Program-made: the position numbers and the translations under genes
Assembly: GCA_966211215.1 (NCBI GenBank)
Contig: CBIHNR010000029.1
Span: 1 to 35,936 of the forward strand
Length of the DNA stretch: 35,936 bases
Direction of reading: 5' to 3'
Origin: Desertivirga sp966211215
GTDB taxonomy: Bacteria; Bacteroidota; Bacteroidia; Sphingobacteriales; Sphingobacteriaceae
Part shown: positions 1-8,742 of the stretch, piece by piece
How positions within the stretch are numbered: the first letter of the stretch is position 1
How the letters are laid out: each line of letters opens with the position of its first letter
The notes under the pieces: model-generated
Told to the model about the DNA's origin: nothing
Seen by the model: only the letters and a program-made list of their open reading frames with translations
Databases searched by the model: none

Positions 1-567
1 TTTAATGCGGAACTTAGCCACCCTGGCCGGATTGAAATCATTCTGACGCATTTTTGCATCAATTTGATTTCCATTGTGGTCAAAAACGGGAACCAACACA
101 CTATCAATTAGCTTATCAATAGCTTGTTGTGAAGTCAATCGGGCCTTAAATCCGTCATCTGCCGCATCGTATGCATACAATTTACCAGTTTTAAGCGCAT
201 CTAAAATAGTTTCAATCAGGGTAGAGCCCGGAATAGCAAGGACCTGATTTTGCGGGTCAGTCAAGTCAATGTCCCTCCATATCCTTTTGTAAAAACGAAC
301 ATTTGCCGGGTTTATATAAGGATAGTTGAATGGGCTCGCATTTCCTAAAATTGAATAGTTATAAAAACCGTCTACCGGCTCTATGGGTGCCTGGGCAGGA
401 GACTGTGTTTGCATTTGTGTTTGATTAGCAACTGAGTCTGGTTTTACCCGGCTAACTGAAACCGCTGGAGTTGCGTTTTTTTTAACAGCCCCTGTCTTCT
501 TGGTTTGTGCGTTTGTATCGAAGCTTAAAACTAAAAGCGACGATAATGCTATTAGGAAAGATTTCAT
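1..567 (-). CDS. gldN: Gliding motility/type IX secretion protein GldN (PorN), N-terminal part
   Basis: The reading frame starts at the ATG at 565-567 and runs open to the left edge, so the first 189 residues are present and the C-terminus is missing. Residues 1-21 look like a signal peptide (hydrophobic LIALSSLLVL then DTNAQ). A Gln/Ala/Pro/Thr-rich linker follows. Then comes a GldN-type globular start with YKRIWRDIDL around residues 95-104 and a segment on a 'gene-tunable' IPGSTLIETI helix, both typical of the family. GldN is a periplasmic partner of the lipoprotein GldK in the type IX secretion ring. It lies 26 nt downstream of the GldK-like gene and is almost certainly co-transcribed with it. 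Family assignment rests on recalled similarity. Confidence 0.85.
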   Translation of the reverse strand, partial: MKSFLIALSSLLVLSFDTNAQTKKTGAVKKNATPAVSVSRVKPDSVANQTQMQTQSPAQAPIEPVDGFYNYSILGNASPFNYPYINPANVRFYKRIWRDIDLTDPQNQVLAIPGSTLIETILDALKTGKLYAYDAADDGFKARLTSQQAIDKLIDSVLVPVFDHNGNQIDAKMRQNDFNPARVAKFRIK

Positions 568-593
568 AGTAGTAGATTTGATTTTGAAACAAT

Positions 594-2009
594 TTATTCG
601 GCCTTGTTAGCAACATTTTCAGTCGGCCTTGACGCTCGGCCCGCCTTAACAGATTTAACTGACTTGCCTGGTTGAGCTTGCATTTTCCTTGTTCTTACCT
701 GTTCGCTTAATAACTCCGGAGCAGGCATTACACATCTGAATCCTATGTAAGAATGAGCTGCGTCTTGCATTTCAAAACTGCGGGTATCCTTATTTAAAAG
801 TTCGGCATTATCTTTCCACGAACCGCCTCTAACCACTTTTCTCTTCATTACATCAGGGTCACTATCGCTGGCATCGTACACCAAAACCGGATTTAAGTCG
901 TGGACAAACTCTACCGCCGAAACGCTATAAGCATCCAAAGTCCATTCGGCAACGTTACCAGCCATATTATATAGCCCGAATCCATTACTACTATATGATT
1001 TAACAGGCAATGTAAACGTTGAGCCATCAAGGGTATAGTTACCTTCATCCTGCTTAAAGTTTACCAGCAACTTTCTATCGTTTTTGCCTTTGCCCCTGCC
1101 ACCACTATATGTCATTACCGCATTCGTATTTTCCGGTGCTTCTTCAGGGTGCCTTACTCCAGAGGCAGCATATTGCCATTGTGCTTCTGTAGGCAGGGTA
1201 AATGTAAGCTGGTAATTCTTTAAATATGCGTTACGGTTAAGCATTTGTGCTGTAGCTTTCCCCCGCCAGTCGGCGTAAGCCCTCGCTTGTTTCCAGGTAA
1301 CGCCTACAACAGGATAATTGTCGTACGAGCGATGCCCATAGTAATTCGCATTCATAAAGCTCATTTGCGAGTTTGGAAAATCTGCCGACCAGATATTCTT
1401 TTCCGGTAAGGCCTTAATATTCTCTGTCATAAACTCGTTTTGATTATTGCCACCCGTTTGTTGATACGTGAGTGCATATTTAACAAGTTCACGGTTTAAA
1501 ACCTTTTTGCCTTTCTCTTCCATAACCAGGGAACCCTTCAGTTTAGAATAAATTGCGGAGTCTGCACTTAGCCATAGAGGAATATCGTCTCTTCCCCTTA
1601 CTTTCTCCCAGTTAATGAGTTTAACAAGCATTTCCGGGTTCTTTTTACTTGGCGCAAGGAAGTAGGAGTCATCTTTCAGGTAATCCGTCACTGCAATAGA
1701 ATCGGCAACCCAGTTAACAAACTCGGCATATTGCTTATTAGTAACTTCTGTTGCATCGATAAAAAACGGGCTTAAACTGACTCTTTTCGTTAAACCTTCA
1801 TCATCTGTAGAACTTTTGTACATAATGGTGCCAGATGGGACATAAACCATTCCTGGAGGAGGCATCATTCCTTTTCCTTTAAAGCTGTAAACAGCAGGTG
1901 CTTCATAGATTGTTCTTCTGGAACACGCGCTAAATAACGAGGCAGCAGCCAGCGCCACCGCTAAACATTTAAAAGAAAATTTTAGATTAAGTGTGTATTG
2001 TGGTCTCAT
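594..2009 (-). CDS. gldK: GldK-like lipoprotein with sulfatase-modifying-factor (FGE) fold
   Basis: A 471-residue protein. Residues 1-29 form a lipoprotein signal ending in FSAC, with Cys29 as the lipidation site. From about residue 50 to 430 it has the formylglycine-generating-enzyme fold as used in GldJ/GldK: GMVYVPSGT, FFIDATEVTNKQYAEF, YPVVGVTWKQARAYADWRG, LPTEAQWQYAASG, GLYNMAGNVAEWT, VVRGGSW and GFRC. The C-terminal tail is basic and low in complexity. Length is close to GldK (about 460 residues) and shorter than GldJ (about 560). Together with the adjacent gldN this favours GldK/PorK, the outer-membrane ring lipoprotein of type IX secretion, although GldJ cannot be excluded. In other Bacteroidetes gldL and gldM sit between gldK and gldN; here only 26 nt separate the two genes. 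Confidence 0.8.
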   Translation of the reverse strand: MRPQYTLNLKFSFKCLAVALAAASLFSACSRRTIYEAPAVYSFKGKGMMPPPGMVYVPSGTIMYKSSTDDEGLTKRVSLSPFFIDATEVTNKQYAEFVNWVADSIAVTDYLKDDSYFLAPSKKNPEMLVKLINWEKVRGRDDIPLWLSADSAIYSKLKGSLVMEEKGKKVLNRELVKYALTYQQTGGNNQNEFMTENIKALPEKNIWSADFPNSQMSFMNANYYGHRSYDNYPVVGVTWKQARAYADWRGKATAQMLNRNAYLKNYQLTFTLPTEAQWQYAASGVRHPEEAPENTNAVMTYSGGRGKGKNDRKLLVNFKQDEGNYTLDGSTFTLPVKSYSSNGFGLYNMAGNVAEWTLDAYSVSAVEFVHDLNPVLVYDASDSDPDVMKRKVVRGGSWKDNAELLNKDTRSFEMQDAAHSYIGFRCVMPAPELLSEQVRTRKMQAQPGKSVKSVKAGRASRPTENVANKAE

Positions 2010-2666
2010 GGGTAAATATGTTTATCATGGGTAATTTTATTTAATCAAGAATAATGCCACCTGGAACACAAAAAAGCGTTTCTTAAGATGTTGAATTAAA
2101 TACACATCATAACTTATTCATAATCAAAAGAATGGCATTTATTCTCAAAAAATTATATTTTTCTATCACTTTGAGAATTATTTTCAATACTTGGCTTCAG
2201 TTGAAAACAAGGATTGTGAATGGATAACTTTTTTATGAAACTAAAGGTTAGACATTTAATAAGTTCCGCAATAAATTATAAGCTATCGCAAACATTTTTT
2301 GTTTTAGCCGAGAGCCTGCTTTTTTCCTTAATAAAGAAATTCAACCTTTGATTTATCAAACTAAAAGCCCTCATAGAATCAGCCTAATACAAATGAATAA
2401 ATTACCTAAGGCTCTAAAGCATAGGTTAGATATTACCTGAAAATAGGACAAGCTGGTCCAGATATGCAAAAGATGCACTCGTTTTATTGGCAAAAAAAAT
2501 GATAATGGGGACGGCAACAACAGAATAGTTAATCAGCCGAAGCGATGGTAGGTAAATTTTCATTGGAGTAGATTTAATAGTTATTAAAAATTAAAATTGT
2601 CTGATTTTCACAACCTTACAACTTCAATTGCACTAAATCTAAGATACTGCTTTTATTCAAGTTTCG

Positions 2667-2678
2667 GTAAGCGTTTAC
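2667..2678. promoter_or_regulatory. Near-palindromic GTAAGCGTTTAC site
   Basis: GTAAGCGTTTAC differs from a perfect palindrome by one base pair and resembles the operator style of LacI-family regulators (TGTAAACGTTTACA). It lies 240 nt upstream of the phosphoglucomutase start. Regulator and role are inferred only. Confidence 0.3.
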
Positions 2679-2775
2679 AAAAATTGGTAACTGCTTCCAA
2701 AATTTACAGAACATATTAAATATATATTTTAAAATACTTTAAACTTTATTTAAAAGTTAAAAACATCCTACGAAG

Positions 2776-2805
2776 TTGTAAACATTTCGAATCTAAAGTT
2801 TACAA
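2776..2805. promoter_or_regulatory. Perfect 8-bp inverted repeat TTGTAAAC/GTTTACAA upstream of pgm
   Basis: TTGTAAAC at 2776-2783 and GTTTACAA at 2798-2805 are perfect inverted arms around 14 nt. Inside them TTT/AAA can extend the pairing past one bulged A. This could be a two-half-site operator or, if transcribed, a hairpin. It shares its half-site with the element at 2667-2678, so a common regulator of the downstream sugar-phosphate gene is possible. Confidence 0.35.
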
Positions 2806-2917
2806 AATAGCACAAGATAAATCATACAATAAATTTTCATTAACAACATATCAGATACTGATTAACTTGCTATACTTGCATTTGAAGAAAATACTTAATA
2901 AACTTTAAACATAGCTT

Positions 2918-4654
2918 ATGCAACAACTAGAGCCCTCTGTATTAGAACGTGTTAACACCTGGCTTCAGGGAAGTTATGATGCCGATACCAAAAAGGAAAT
3001 TCAAAACTTACTGGATCAGCAGTCTTTCACCGAATTAACCGATTCATTTTACCGCGGCCTTGAATTTGGAACTGGCGGCTTAAGAGGCATTATGGGCCCT
3101 GGCTCTAACCGAATTAACAAATACACTATCGGTGCTGCCACCCAGGGGTTAAGCAACTATCTGCTTAAAAAATATCCTGGAGAAAAAATAAAAGTTGCCA
3201 TTGCTCATGATAGCCGCAACAATTCAGATTATTTCGCAAAAATCACGGCCGAAGTTTTTTCTGCAAATGGCATTTATGTTTACTTTTTTAAAGAACTAAG
3301 GCCAACTCCAGAACTTTCATTTGCTATTCGCGAATTAGGGTGCCGTAGTGGAGTAATGCTTACAGCATCTCATAACCCTAAAGAATATAATGGCTACAAG
3401 GCTTATGGCGCAGATGGAGGCCAGTTTGTAGCTCCAGATGATAAACTTGTAATGGATGAGGTTGCAAAAGTTACTTCTATTGAAGATGTAAAGTTTACCG
3501 CGGTTCCAGAAAATATCGAATACATTGGTGAAGAAATAGACGCCTTATATTTAGATAAAATTGCAAGCCTTTCTGTTTCGCCGGATGCAATTCAGCGTCA
3601 AAAAGACTTAAAGATAGTGTTCTCCCCTATCCACGGGACCGGCATTACACTGGTACCTAAGGCTTTAGAAAAATTCGGTTTTACCAATGTTACTTTAGTT
3701 GAAGAACAAATCAAACCCGATGGAAATTTCCCAACGGTTGTTTATCCTAATCCGGAAGAAAAAGAAGCTTTAACACTTGCCTTAGCAAAAGGCAAGGAAA
3801 TTGATGCCGATTTAATTCTTGCCACCGACCCAGACGCAGACCGGGTTGGAATAGCTGTAAAAAACAACGAAGGAGAATTCATCCTTCTTAATGGAAACCA
3901 AACTGGTAGCTTATTGATCAATTACCTTTTAACTGCCTGGGAAGAAAAAGGAAAATTAACTGGTAATGAATACATTGTAAAAACAATTGTTACCTCATAT
4001 ATTATCGATGCTATTGCTGCTTCTAAAAATGTTGAGTGCTACAATACCTTAACAGGCTTTAAATACATTGGTGAATTAATGACCCGCTTTGAAGGCAAAA
4101 AAACCTTTATTGGTGGTGGCGAGGAGAGCTATGGCTACCTGATTGGCGAGTTAGTGCGCGATAAAGATGCTGTAGTTTCTGCTGCATTTATTGCTGAAAT
4201 GACTGCTTTCTATAAAGACAAAGGCAGCAGCTTGTTTGACGCCTTATTAGAGATGTACCAGAAATATGGTTTTTATAAAGAAAAACTTGTTTCGGTTACT
4301 AAAAAAGGAAAAAGCGGTGCTGAAGAAATTAAAGCAATGATGGAGCGTTTCAGAAACAATCCTCCTGTTAGTTTAGGTGGCTCAAAGGTAGCAACGCTAA
4401 AAGATTATGAATTAAGGAAAGAAACCGATATTTCTACTGGTAAAATTAGCGAAATCGAATTGCCAAAATCTGATGTGTTGCAATTCGTTACTGAAGATGG
4501 TAGTATTATTTCTGCGCGCCCTTCAGGAACAGAGCCTAAAATCAAATTTTATTGCAGCGTTAAAGGAAACTTAGCTAATGCCTCAGCTTATAAAACAGCA
4601 GACCAGGAGTTAGATTCTAAGGTAAATGCTATAATGACTGATTTAGCAGTTTAA
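2918..4654 (+). CDS. pgm: Phosphoglucomutase/phosphomannomutase (alpha-D-phosphohexomutase family)
   Basis: A 578-residue cytoplasmic enzyme that interconverts hexose 1- and 6-phosphates, probably glucose. All four signature loops are visible. The phosphoserine loop TASHNPKEYNGYK has Ser151. The Mg-binding loop DPDADR is at 304-309, the sugar-binding loop GGGEESYGY at 399-407 and the phosphate-binding loop RPSGTEPK at 534-541. Length matches the long PgcA-type enzymes (about 570-580) rather than the 450-residue phosphomannomutases. The ATG at 2918 gives a standard N-terminus. The gene stands alone and ends at a strong bidirectional terminator 16 nt downstream. Possible regulatory repeats lie at 2667-2805. 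The exact sugar preference cannot be read from the sequence. Confidence 0.95.
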   Translation: MQQLEPSVLERVNTWLQGSYDADTKKEIQNLLDQQSFTELTDSFYRGLEFGTGGLRGIMGPGSNRINKYTIGAATQGLSNYLLKKYPGEKIKVAIAHDSRNNSDYFAKITAEVFSANGIYVYFFKELRPTPELSFAIRELGCRSGVMLTASHNPKEYNGYKAYGADGGQFVAPDDKLVMDEVAKVTSIEDVKFTAVPENIEYIGEEIDALYLDKIASLSVSPDAIQRQKDLKIVFSPIHGTGITLVPKALEKFGFTNVTLVEEQIKPDGNFPTVVYPNPEEKEALTLALAKGKEIDADLILATDPDADRVGIAVKNNEGEFILLNGNQTGSLLINYLLTAWEEKGKLTGNEYIVKTIVTSYIIDAIAASKNVECYNTLTGFKYIGELMTRFEGKKTFIGGGEESYGYLIGELVRDKDAVVSAAFIAEMTAFYKDKGSSLFDALLEMYQKYGFYKEKLVSVTKKGKSGAEEIKAMMERFRNNPPVSLGGSKVATLKDYELRKETDISTGKISEIELPKSDVLQFVTEDGSIISARPSGTEPKIKFYCSVKGNLANASAYKTADQELDSKVNAIMTDLAV

Positions 4655-4670
4655 ACCGAAAGCTTTAAAT

Positions 4671-4700
4671 AAAAAAGGGATGGTCGGCCATCCCTTTTTT
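4671..4700. terminator. Bidirectional intrinsic terminator between pgm and metallophosphoesterase
   Basis: Perfect 13-bp stem (A6-GGGATGG with CCATCCC-T6) around the tetraloop TCGG. The A-tract and T-tract on either side let it terminate pgm on the plus strand and the convergent phosphoesterase operon (stop at 4705) on the minus strand. Confidence 0.93.
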
Positions 4701-4704
4701 ATTT

Positions 4705-5769
4705 CTAAATAATTTGTTCTTCGTAAATAAGCTTTCCTTGTGCAAGCTTATGGCTGGCATCTACCGCCCAGGCTCCCAGGTATACCGCACCGTCCACATC
4801 AAAGCGTAATTTAAAAAAGCCTTTCGCCTTTTCGCCGAAGCGAAGATACTTGCCTCCTTGCACCACATATTTCACTTTCGATCCCGATCCGCTTACTATA
4901 TAGTGGTTATGGTTTTTACAGATATACTGAAGGTTATGCTCGTGTCCTGCCGCATAAATTAAGTTCGGGTATTTACACAAAATCTCTTTTAATTTTTTTC
5001 GCAGCCTTCTATATCTTGGATGCGCAATGTCTTCTCTTGCACCCAAAAACTTGCGGTATAAAGGCAACAAGGAACCTATGCCCGGCAAGGGAATCCAAGC
5101 TGATTTATCATAAAGTGTTAGTGGAAAAATATGGTGCTTTAATTGAAATCTGCCACCATGTATAGCATAACTATAAACGGGATGATGTCCGGCAACAAGG
5201 AGATGCTTGTGTTTATTCTCATCCAGTATTTGAATTAACTTGTCAAAAAACTCTTCCTCCGTAGAAATACTGCAACCATATTGTTTTCCAATTGGGCGTA
5301 TGCCTTTTTGCAGCCACCATTGAGTATCTATAGCTACAATGGTTAGGTCAGGGTGAACGTTTATTTCTACAGGCCCCGGGCAACCATTTGAGGGCAAGAA
5401 CACATTTTTTTGATCAAATAATTTCTGAATATACTTTTCCTGCCTTAACACATAATCGTAACCATCTTTGCGTCCTTTATTCCAGTCGTGGTTACCAGCG
5501 ATAAAAACAACTTTTCCGTGGTAGTCCTTTAATGCTTCGTAATGCCTCTGCAGAGTATTCTCAGCATTCTTTCGCAAAATGTTTCCTTTAGGCGGCATTC
5601 CTCGTGGATAAATATTGTCTCCTAAAAAAATTACAGCCGAACGTTGATTGGGATGAAAATGGTTACATAAAGTTTGCAGGACTGGGTCGTGCCGGTGTGG
5701 CGAGATATCACCGGTATCGCCAATTAAAAAAATCTCAAAAGCTTCTTTAGGCTCAGATTGGACGGACAT
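4705..5769 (-). CDS. Calcineurin-like metallophosphoesterase
   Basis: A 354-residue protein with the complete metal-binding motif series of the calcineurin-like superfamily: GDTGD (Asp18, Asp21), GDNIYP (Asp51, Asn52), GNHDW (Asn93-His94-Asp95), GHHPVYS (His195) and GHEHNLQ (His276, His278). No signal peptide or membrane segment is seen, so it is probably cytoplasmic. Substrate is unknown; the acid-phosphatase-like architecture (purple acid phosphatase branch) is suggested by the GDNIYPRG loop. It is the last gene of the minus-strand run that starts at the PorV-like gene, 41 nt after the crotonase gene, and it ends at the shared terminator at 4671-4700. Its role beside ComEC is unclear. Confidence 0.88.
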   Translation of the reverse strand: MSVQSEPKEAFEIFLIGDTGDISPHRHDPVLQTLCNHFHPNQRSAVIFLGDNIYPRGMPPKGNILRKNAENTLQRHYEALKDYHGKVVFIAGNHDWNKGRKDGYDYVLRQEKYIQKLFDQKNVFLPSNGCPGPVEINVHPDLTIVAIDTQWWLQKGIRPIGKQYGCSISTEEEFFDKLIQILDENKHKHLLVAGHHPVYSYAIHGGRFQLKHHIFPLTLYDKSAWIPLPGIGSLLPLYRKFLGAREDIAHPRYRRLRKKLKEILCKYPNLIYAAGHEHNLQYICKNHNHYIVSGSGSKVKYVVQGGKYLRFGEKAKGFFKLRFDVDGAVYLGAWAVDASHKLAQGKLIYEEQII

Positions 5770-5810
5770 AAGGTTTTAACAAAATAAAAAGACTGATTGT
5801 TGGCTGCTTT

Positions 5811-6587
5811 CTACCATTTGGGATTCTCTTTATTCAAGAAAGAGGCAATTCCTTTTTGACAATCTGCGCTTAAACGGGCAGTTGCATTTACCCTTGCAGC
5901 AAGTTCGAGCCCCTCGCCTACAGCCAAGTCCGAAATAAACGACAATAGATTTTTGGTTGTCTTAATCGCTTCGGCAGATGTACTTTCAGCTATCCTTTCT
6001 GCATACGATAAAACCTTGGATTCTATCTCGCCCCTGCTCGCAATAAAATTTACCAAACCGTATTCATTGGCTTTTTCTGCCGAAATTAATTCGCCAGATA
6101 ATACCAGCTCTCGTGTACGGCCTGCGCCAACCTTTCTAACTAAAAACCCCGCAACCAGGGCAGGCACAAAACCAATTTTTACCTCGGTGTAGCCAAACTT
6201 TGCTTCCGGAACCGAAAAAACAATATCACACAAAGTAACCAGGCCACAGCCACCCGCAATTGCATGCCCTTCTACCTGTGCAATAACAGGCTTTTCATAA
6301 AGGTGTAACAGCGAAAATAGATCCTTCAACAAACTGGAATCCTTCAGGTTATCATCATAAGAAAAAGATTGTAATTGCTGAAGGTAAGCCAGGTCTGCAC
6401 CGGCGCTAAACACTTCCCCTGCTGCCTTAAGAATAATTACTTTAACGTTTTCGTCGCTTTGCAGTTCTTTAAAGGCAGTTGTTAATGCAATAACCAGCTC
6501 TGGATTCAAAGCATTGCGCTTTTCGGGGCGATTAATGGTTATTGCTCCAATCCTGTTTTGTATATCTACTAGTAAAAGATCCGACAT
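5811..6587 (-). CDS. Enoyl-CoA hydratase/isomerase (crotonase) family protein
   Basis: A 258-residue crotonase-fold protein of normal length. The oxyanion-hole segments are FSAGADL (about 60-66) and HAIAGGCG (108-115). The catalytic Glu135 lies in FGYTEVKIGFVP. The glutamate that pairs with it in enoyl-CoA hydratase (the E of GGGCEL) is Gly115 here, so only one of the two acids is kept, as in many isomerases and some acyl-CoA hydrolases. Bacteroidetes annotation often calls such proteins methylglutaconyl-CoA hydratase, but the missing acid makes that uncertain. It lies 31 nt after ComEC and 41 nt before the phosphoesterase, so it is probably in the same transcript. Confidence 0.9.
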   Translation of the reverse strand: MSDLLLVDIQNRIGAITINRPEKRNALNPELVIALTTAFKELQSDENVKVIILKAAGEVFSAGADLAYLQQLQSFSYDDNLKDSSLLKDLFSLLHLYEKPVIAQVEGHAIAGGCGLVTLCDIVFSVPEAKFGYTEVKIGFVPALVAGFLVRKVGAGRTRELVLSGELISAEKANEYGLVNFIASRGEIESKVLSYAERIAESTSAEAIKTTKNLLSFISDLAVGEGLELAARVNATARLSADCQKGIASFLNKENPKW

Positions 6588-6618
6588 CTATACCTCCATT
6601 TATATAGATATGGCGCTA

Positions 6619-8742
6619 TTAAGCTTTATTAATTATATAAGCCATATTCCGCTTTAATATATAAATTTTTAAATGTAATTGGACTGCCTCTTCCTGCCAG
6701 AGCTTTATCCGATACTCTTTGTTGGTGGCATCAATCAAAATCGTATTACATTTAACGTATTTTACCAGGCTACCGAGTGTTACTTTAGGGTTTCCGCTCA
6801 AAAGCACCGCATCTGTATTAAGTGGCACTTTAAAACTGAACTTGTTAAATGAACTATCCCAGATTAATAGTTTCCAGTTTTGAAATTGCAGGCAGTTACC
6901 TTCCTTACACAAATTATTGTCAGCGGCATTATTTAGGTTATTCACAAAAGTTACCTCGTTGCTCAAAGCGCTTAACGATGGCGTTACTGAAAATTGAAAA
7001 GCTTTATCACCCTGCTTCATATCGGAATAAATGTAAGCCCGACTGCCTTCAAAAAAGCCAATTGCTACATTTTTACGAAGGCTGTAAAACACAATACTTG
7101 TTTGGTTTTGCCTTTCTAAAACCGCATAGGAGGTATAAATCACAACGGCCAATGCCATTACATACGAAATGTATAGCAGCCGCTTTGTAGCATATTGAAT
7201 AGCTAATAACCACAGAACCCCTGACATAAAAACTGCCAGATAATACCATAAATTGTAATGGTAGAATGCTACACTTGCAAATGGTAGATGCTCAATATAG
7301 ATAAGGCTACGGTTCACCCAGTCAATACTCTCCCCAAGGCAGTATCCCACCATCTTAAGTATATAAAAAATCCAGGCCGAGCTACCCAAAAAAGCGTAAG
7401 TTACCAGAAATACAATTCCGCCATACATAATAGCAGCAATTGGCAAAACAATAAATAGATTGCTAATAAGAAAGTATGAGGGAAATTGATGAAAATAATA
7501 AATGCTTAAAGGCGCTGTTGCTAGTTGCGCTGCTATTGAAAGCGCCGTATAACTCCATATTTGATCTAAAAACCAGTTCTTAACATAATAAAAGTTGTAA
7601 ATTTTGGGGTACAGATAAATTAAACCCAACACCGCCAGGTATGACAATTGAAAACCGGCATCAACCAGAAAATAAGGATTATAAAGGAGAAGCAGCAAAG
7701 CTGAAGCTGCAAGAACGTTGTAAGAATTGGTACGGCGATTAATGGTTTTAGCCAGAATTAACATACTTATCATTAATGCAGCCCGGCAAACTGAGGGAGA
7801 AAATCCCGATATCAACGAATAAAACCATATCAGGGAGATGATTAAGCAGGCTTTAAAAACCTTAAACTTACTTTTCTGCTTACTAAAACCGAACAAAAAA
7901 GCCAGAAGGCCGAATACCAGGGCAACATGCATTCCAGAAACTGAAAGCACGTGCATAGTACCGGTCTTCGAGTATGCACTTATTATTTCTGGGCCCAAAT
8001 CTGCCCTGGAGCCCAGAATCAGCGCAGATGCTAGTGCTGCTGCATCTGTTCCTGGAATAAACTTTTCATATCCCTTAACCATCTTTTGCCTTATCTTTTG
8101 GGCATAACTTATTACAGGATTTCCTCCGCCGGTTTCAAGCAGTTTAATCTGATGTTGATTTATGAAAGCCTGATGGTAAATGCCATGATAGGAAAGATAT
8201 TTCTTGTAGTTAAATTCGAAAGGATTATATGGCGGCTCCACCTCTTTAAAGAAATAAGGCACAAGCAGCCTGTCTCCATAATCAACAGAAAAGTTATTAG
8301 AATTTGTTTTAAGTGCGATTAAAAGTTTTCCGTTCTGCGGATAAAACTTACTTTGCTGAAGCGCCTGGTTAACCTCAGTTTCAAACCTCAAAATATCCCC
8401 GATCCGTTTTGGTTCTGAACTTACAGTGACAACTAATCCTTTTGACGGTGCTGTACTAAAATGCGAGCGGTTTATTTTCTCGGTTTGAACGCCGGTTATT
8501 ATATATCCCACAAGAGCCAACAAAATATAGGCCAGCATCCCAGGAATCCATTTATTTAAATAAATCTTCAGGCTCACATATTTCATCCACAAGAAAAACA
8601 AAAGCAAGTAACCTGCTAACGAAGCAACGATTAAAGGAAATACCGATTGAGGCTGGAAGTAGATAGCGGCACCGATTCCAAGCATGATCGGTACTAATAA
8701 GCGGACAAATATGATTTCTCCGCGGAATACTACGTGTTTCAA
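6619..8742 (-). CDS. comEC: ComEC/Rec2-family DNA-uptake channel protein
   Basis: A 707-residue polytopic inner-membrane protein. It has an N-terminal membrane block (residues 1-70), a periplasmic DUF4131-like domain (about 80-200) and then the Competence domain, with the diagnostic LSVSGMHVALVFGLLAF near residues 268-284 and many further membrane helices to about 540. ComEC carries single-stranded DNA across the inner membrane during natural transformation. The C-terminal 150 residues occupy the place of the usual metallo-beta-lactamase-like domain but show no HxHxDH metal motif. The start is TTG at 8740-8742, overlapping the upstream stop as TTGA. The first ATG would be at residue 20 and would remove conserved N-terminal sequence. 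Confidence 0.92.
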   Translation of the reverse strand: MKHVVFRGEIIFVRLLVPIMLGIGAAIYFQPQSVFPLIVASLAGYLLLFFLWMKYVSLKIYLNKWIPGMLAYILLALVGYIITGVQTEKINRSHFSTAPSKGLVVTVSSEPKRIGDILRFETEVNQALQQSKFYPQNGKLLIALKTNSNNFSVDYGDRLLVPYFFKEVEPPYNPFEFNYKKYLSYHGIYHQAFINQHQIKLLETGGGNPVISYAQKIRQKMVKGYEKFIPGTDAAALASALILGSRADLGPEIISAYSKTGTMHVLSVSGMHVALVFGLLAFLFGFSKQKSKFKVFKACLIISLIWFYSLISGFSPSVCRAALMISMLILAKTINRRTNSYNVLAASALLLLLYNPYFLVDAGFQLSYLAVLGLIYLYPKIYNFYYVKNWFLDQIWSYTALSIAAQLATAPLSIYYFHQFPSYFLISNLFIVLPIAAIMYGGIVFLVTYAFLGSSAWIFYILKMVGYCLGESIDWVNRSLIYIEHLPFASVAFYHYNLWYYLAVFMSGVLWLLAIQYATKRLLYISYVMALAVVIYTSYAVLERQNQTSIVFYSLRKNVAIGFFEGSRAYIYSDMKQGDKAFQFSVTPSLSALSNEVTFVNNLNNAADNNLCKEGNCLQFQNWKLLIWDSSFNKFSFKVPLNTDAVLLSGNPKVTLGSLVKYVKCNTILIDATNKEYRIKLWQEEAVQLHLKIYILKRNMAYIINKA

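Larger units (their letters stand above)
2010..2917. other. 908-nt AT-rich intergenic region between divergent gldK and pgm
   Basis: No convincing gene was found. The region carries the start regions of the divergent gldK (minus) and phosphoglucomutase (plus) genes. A near-palindrome at 2667-2678 and an inverted repeat at 2776-2805, both of TGTAAAC type, lie toward pgm. A -7-like TATACTTG lies at 2871-2878 without a clear -33 TTG. A 45-codon frame on the minus strand (2426-2563) has a hydrophobic N-terminus but no other support. Confidence 0.6.

Noticed and set aside
2426..2563. 45-codon frame on the minus strand with a hydrophobic N-terminus in the gldK-pgm intergenic region
   Set aside because: AT-rich context, no family resemblance, no clear ribosome site or promoter; such a frame is expected by chance in 900 nt.
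6849..7190. 113-codon plus-strand frame inside comEC
   Set aside because: It is fully contained in a well-supported gene on the other strand and has no protein features of its own. Similar antisense frames inside thrS, the kinase, fabF, amt and others were dropped for the same reason.
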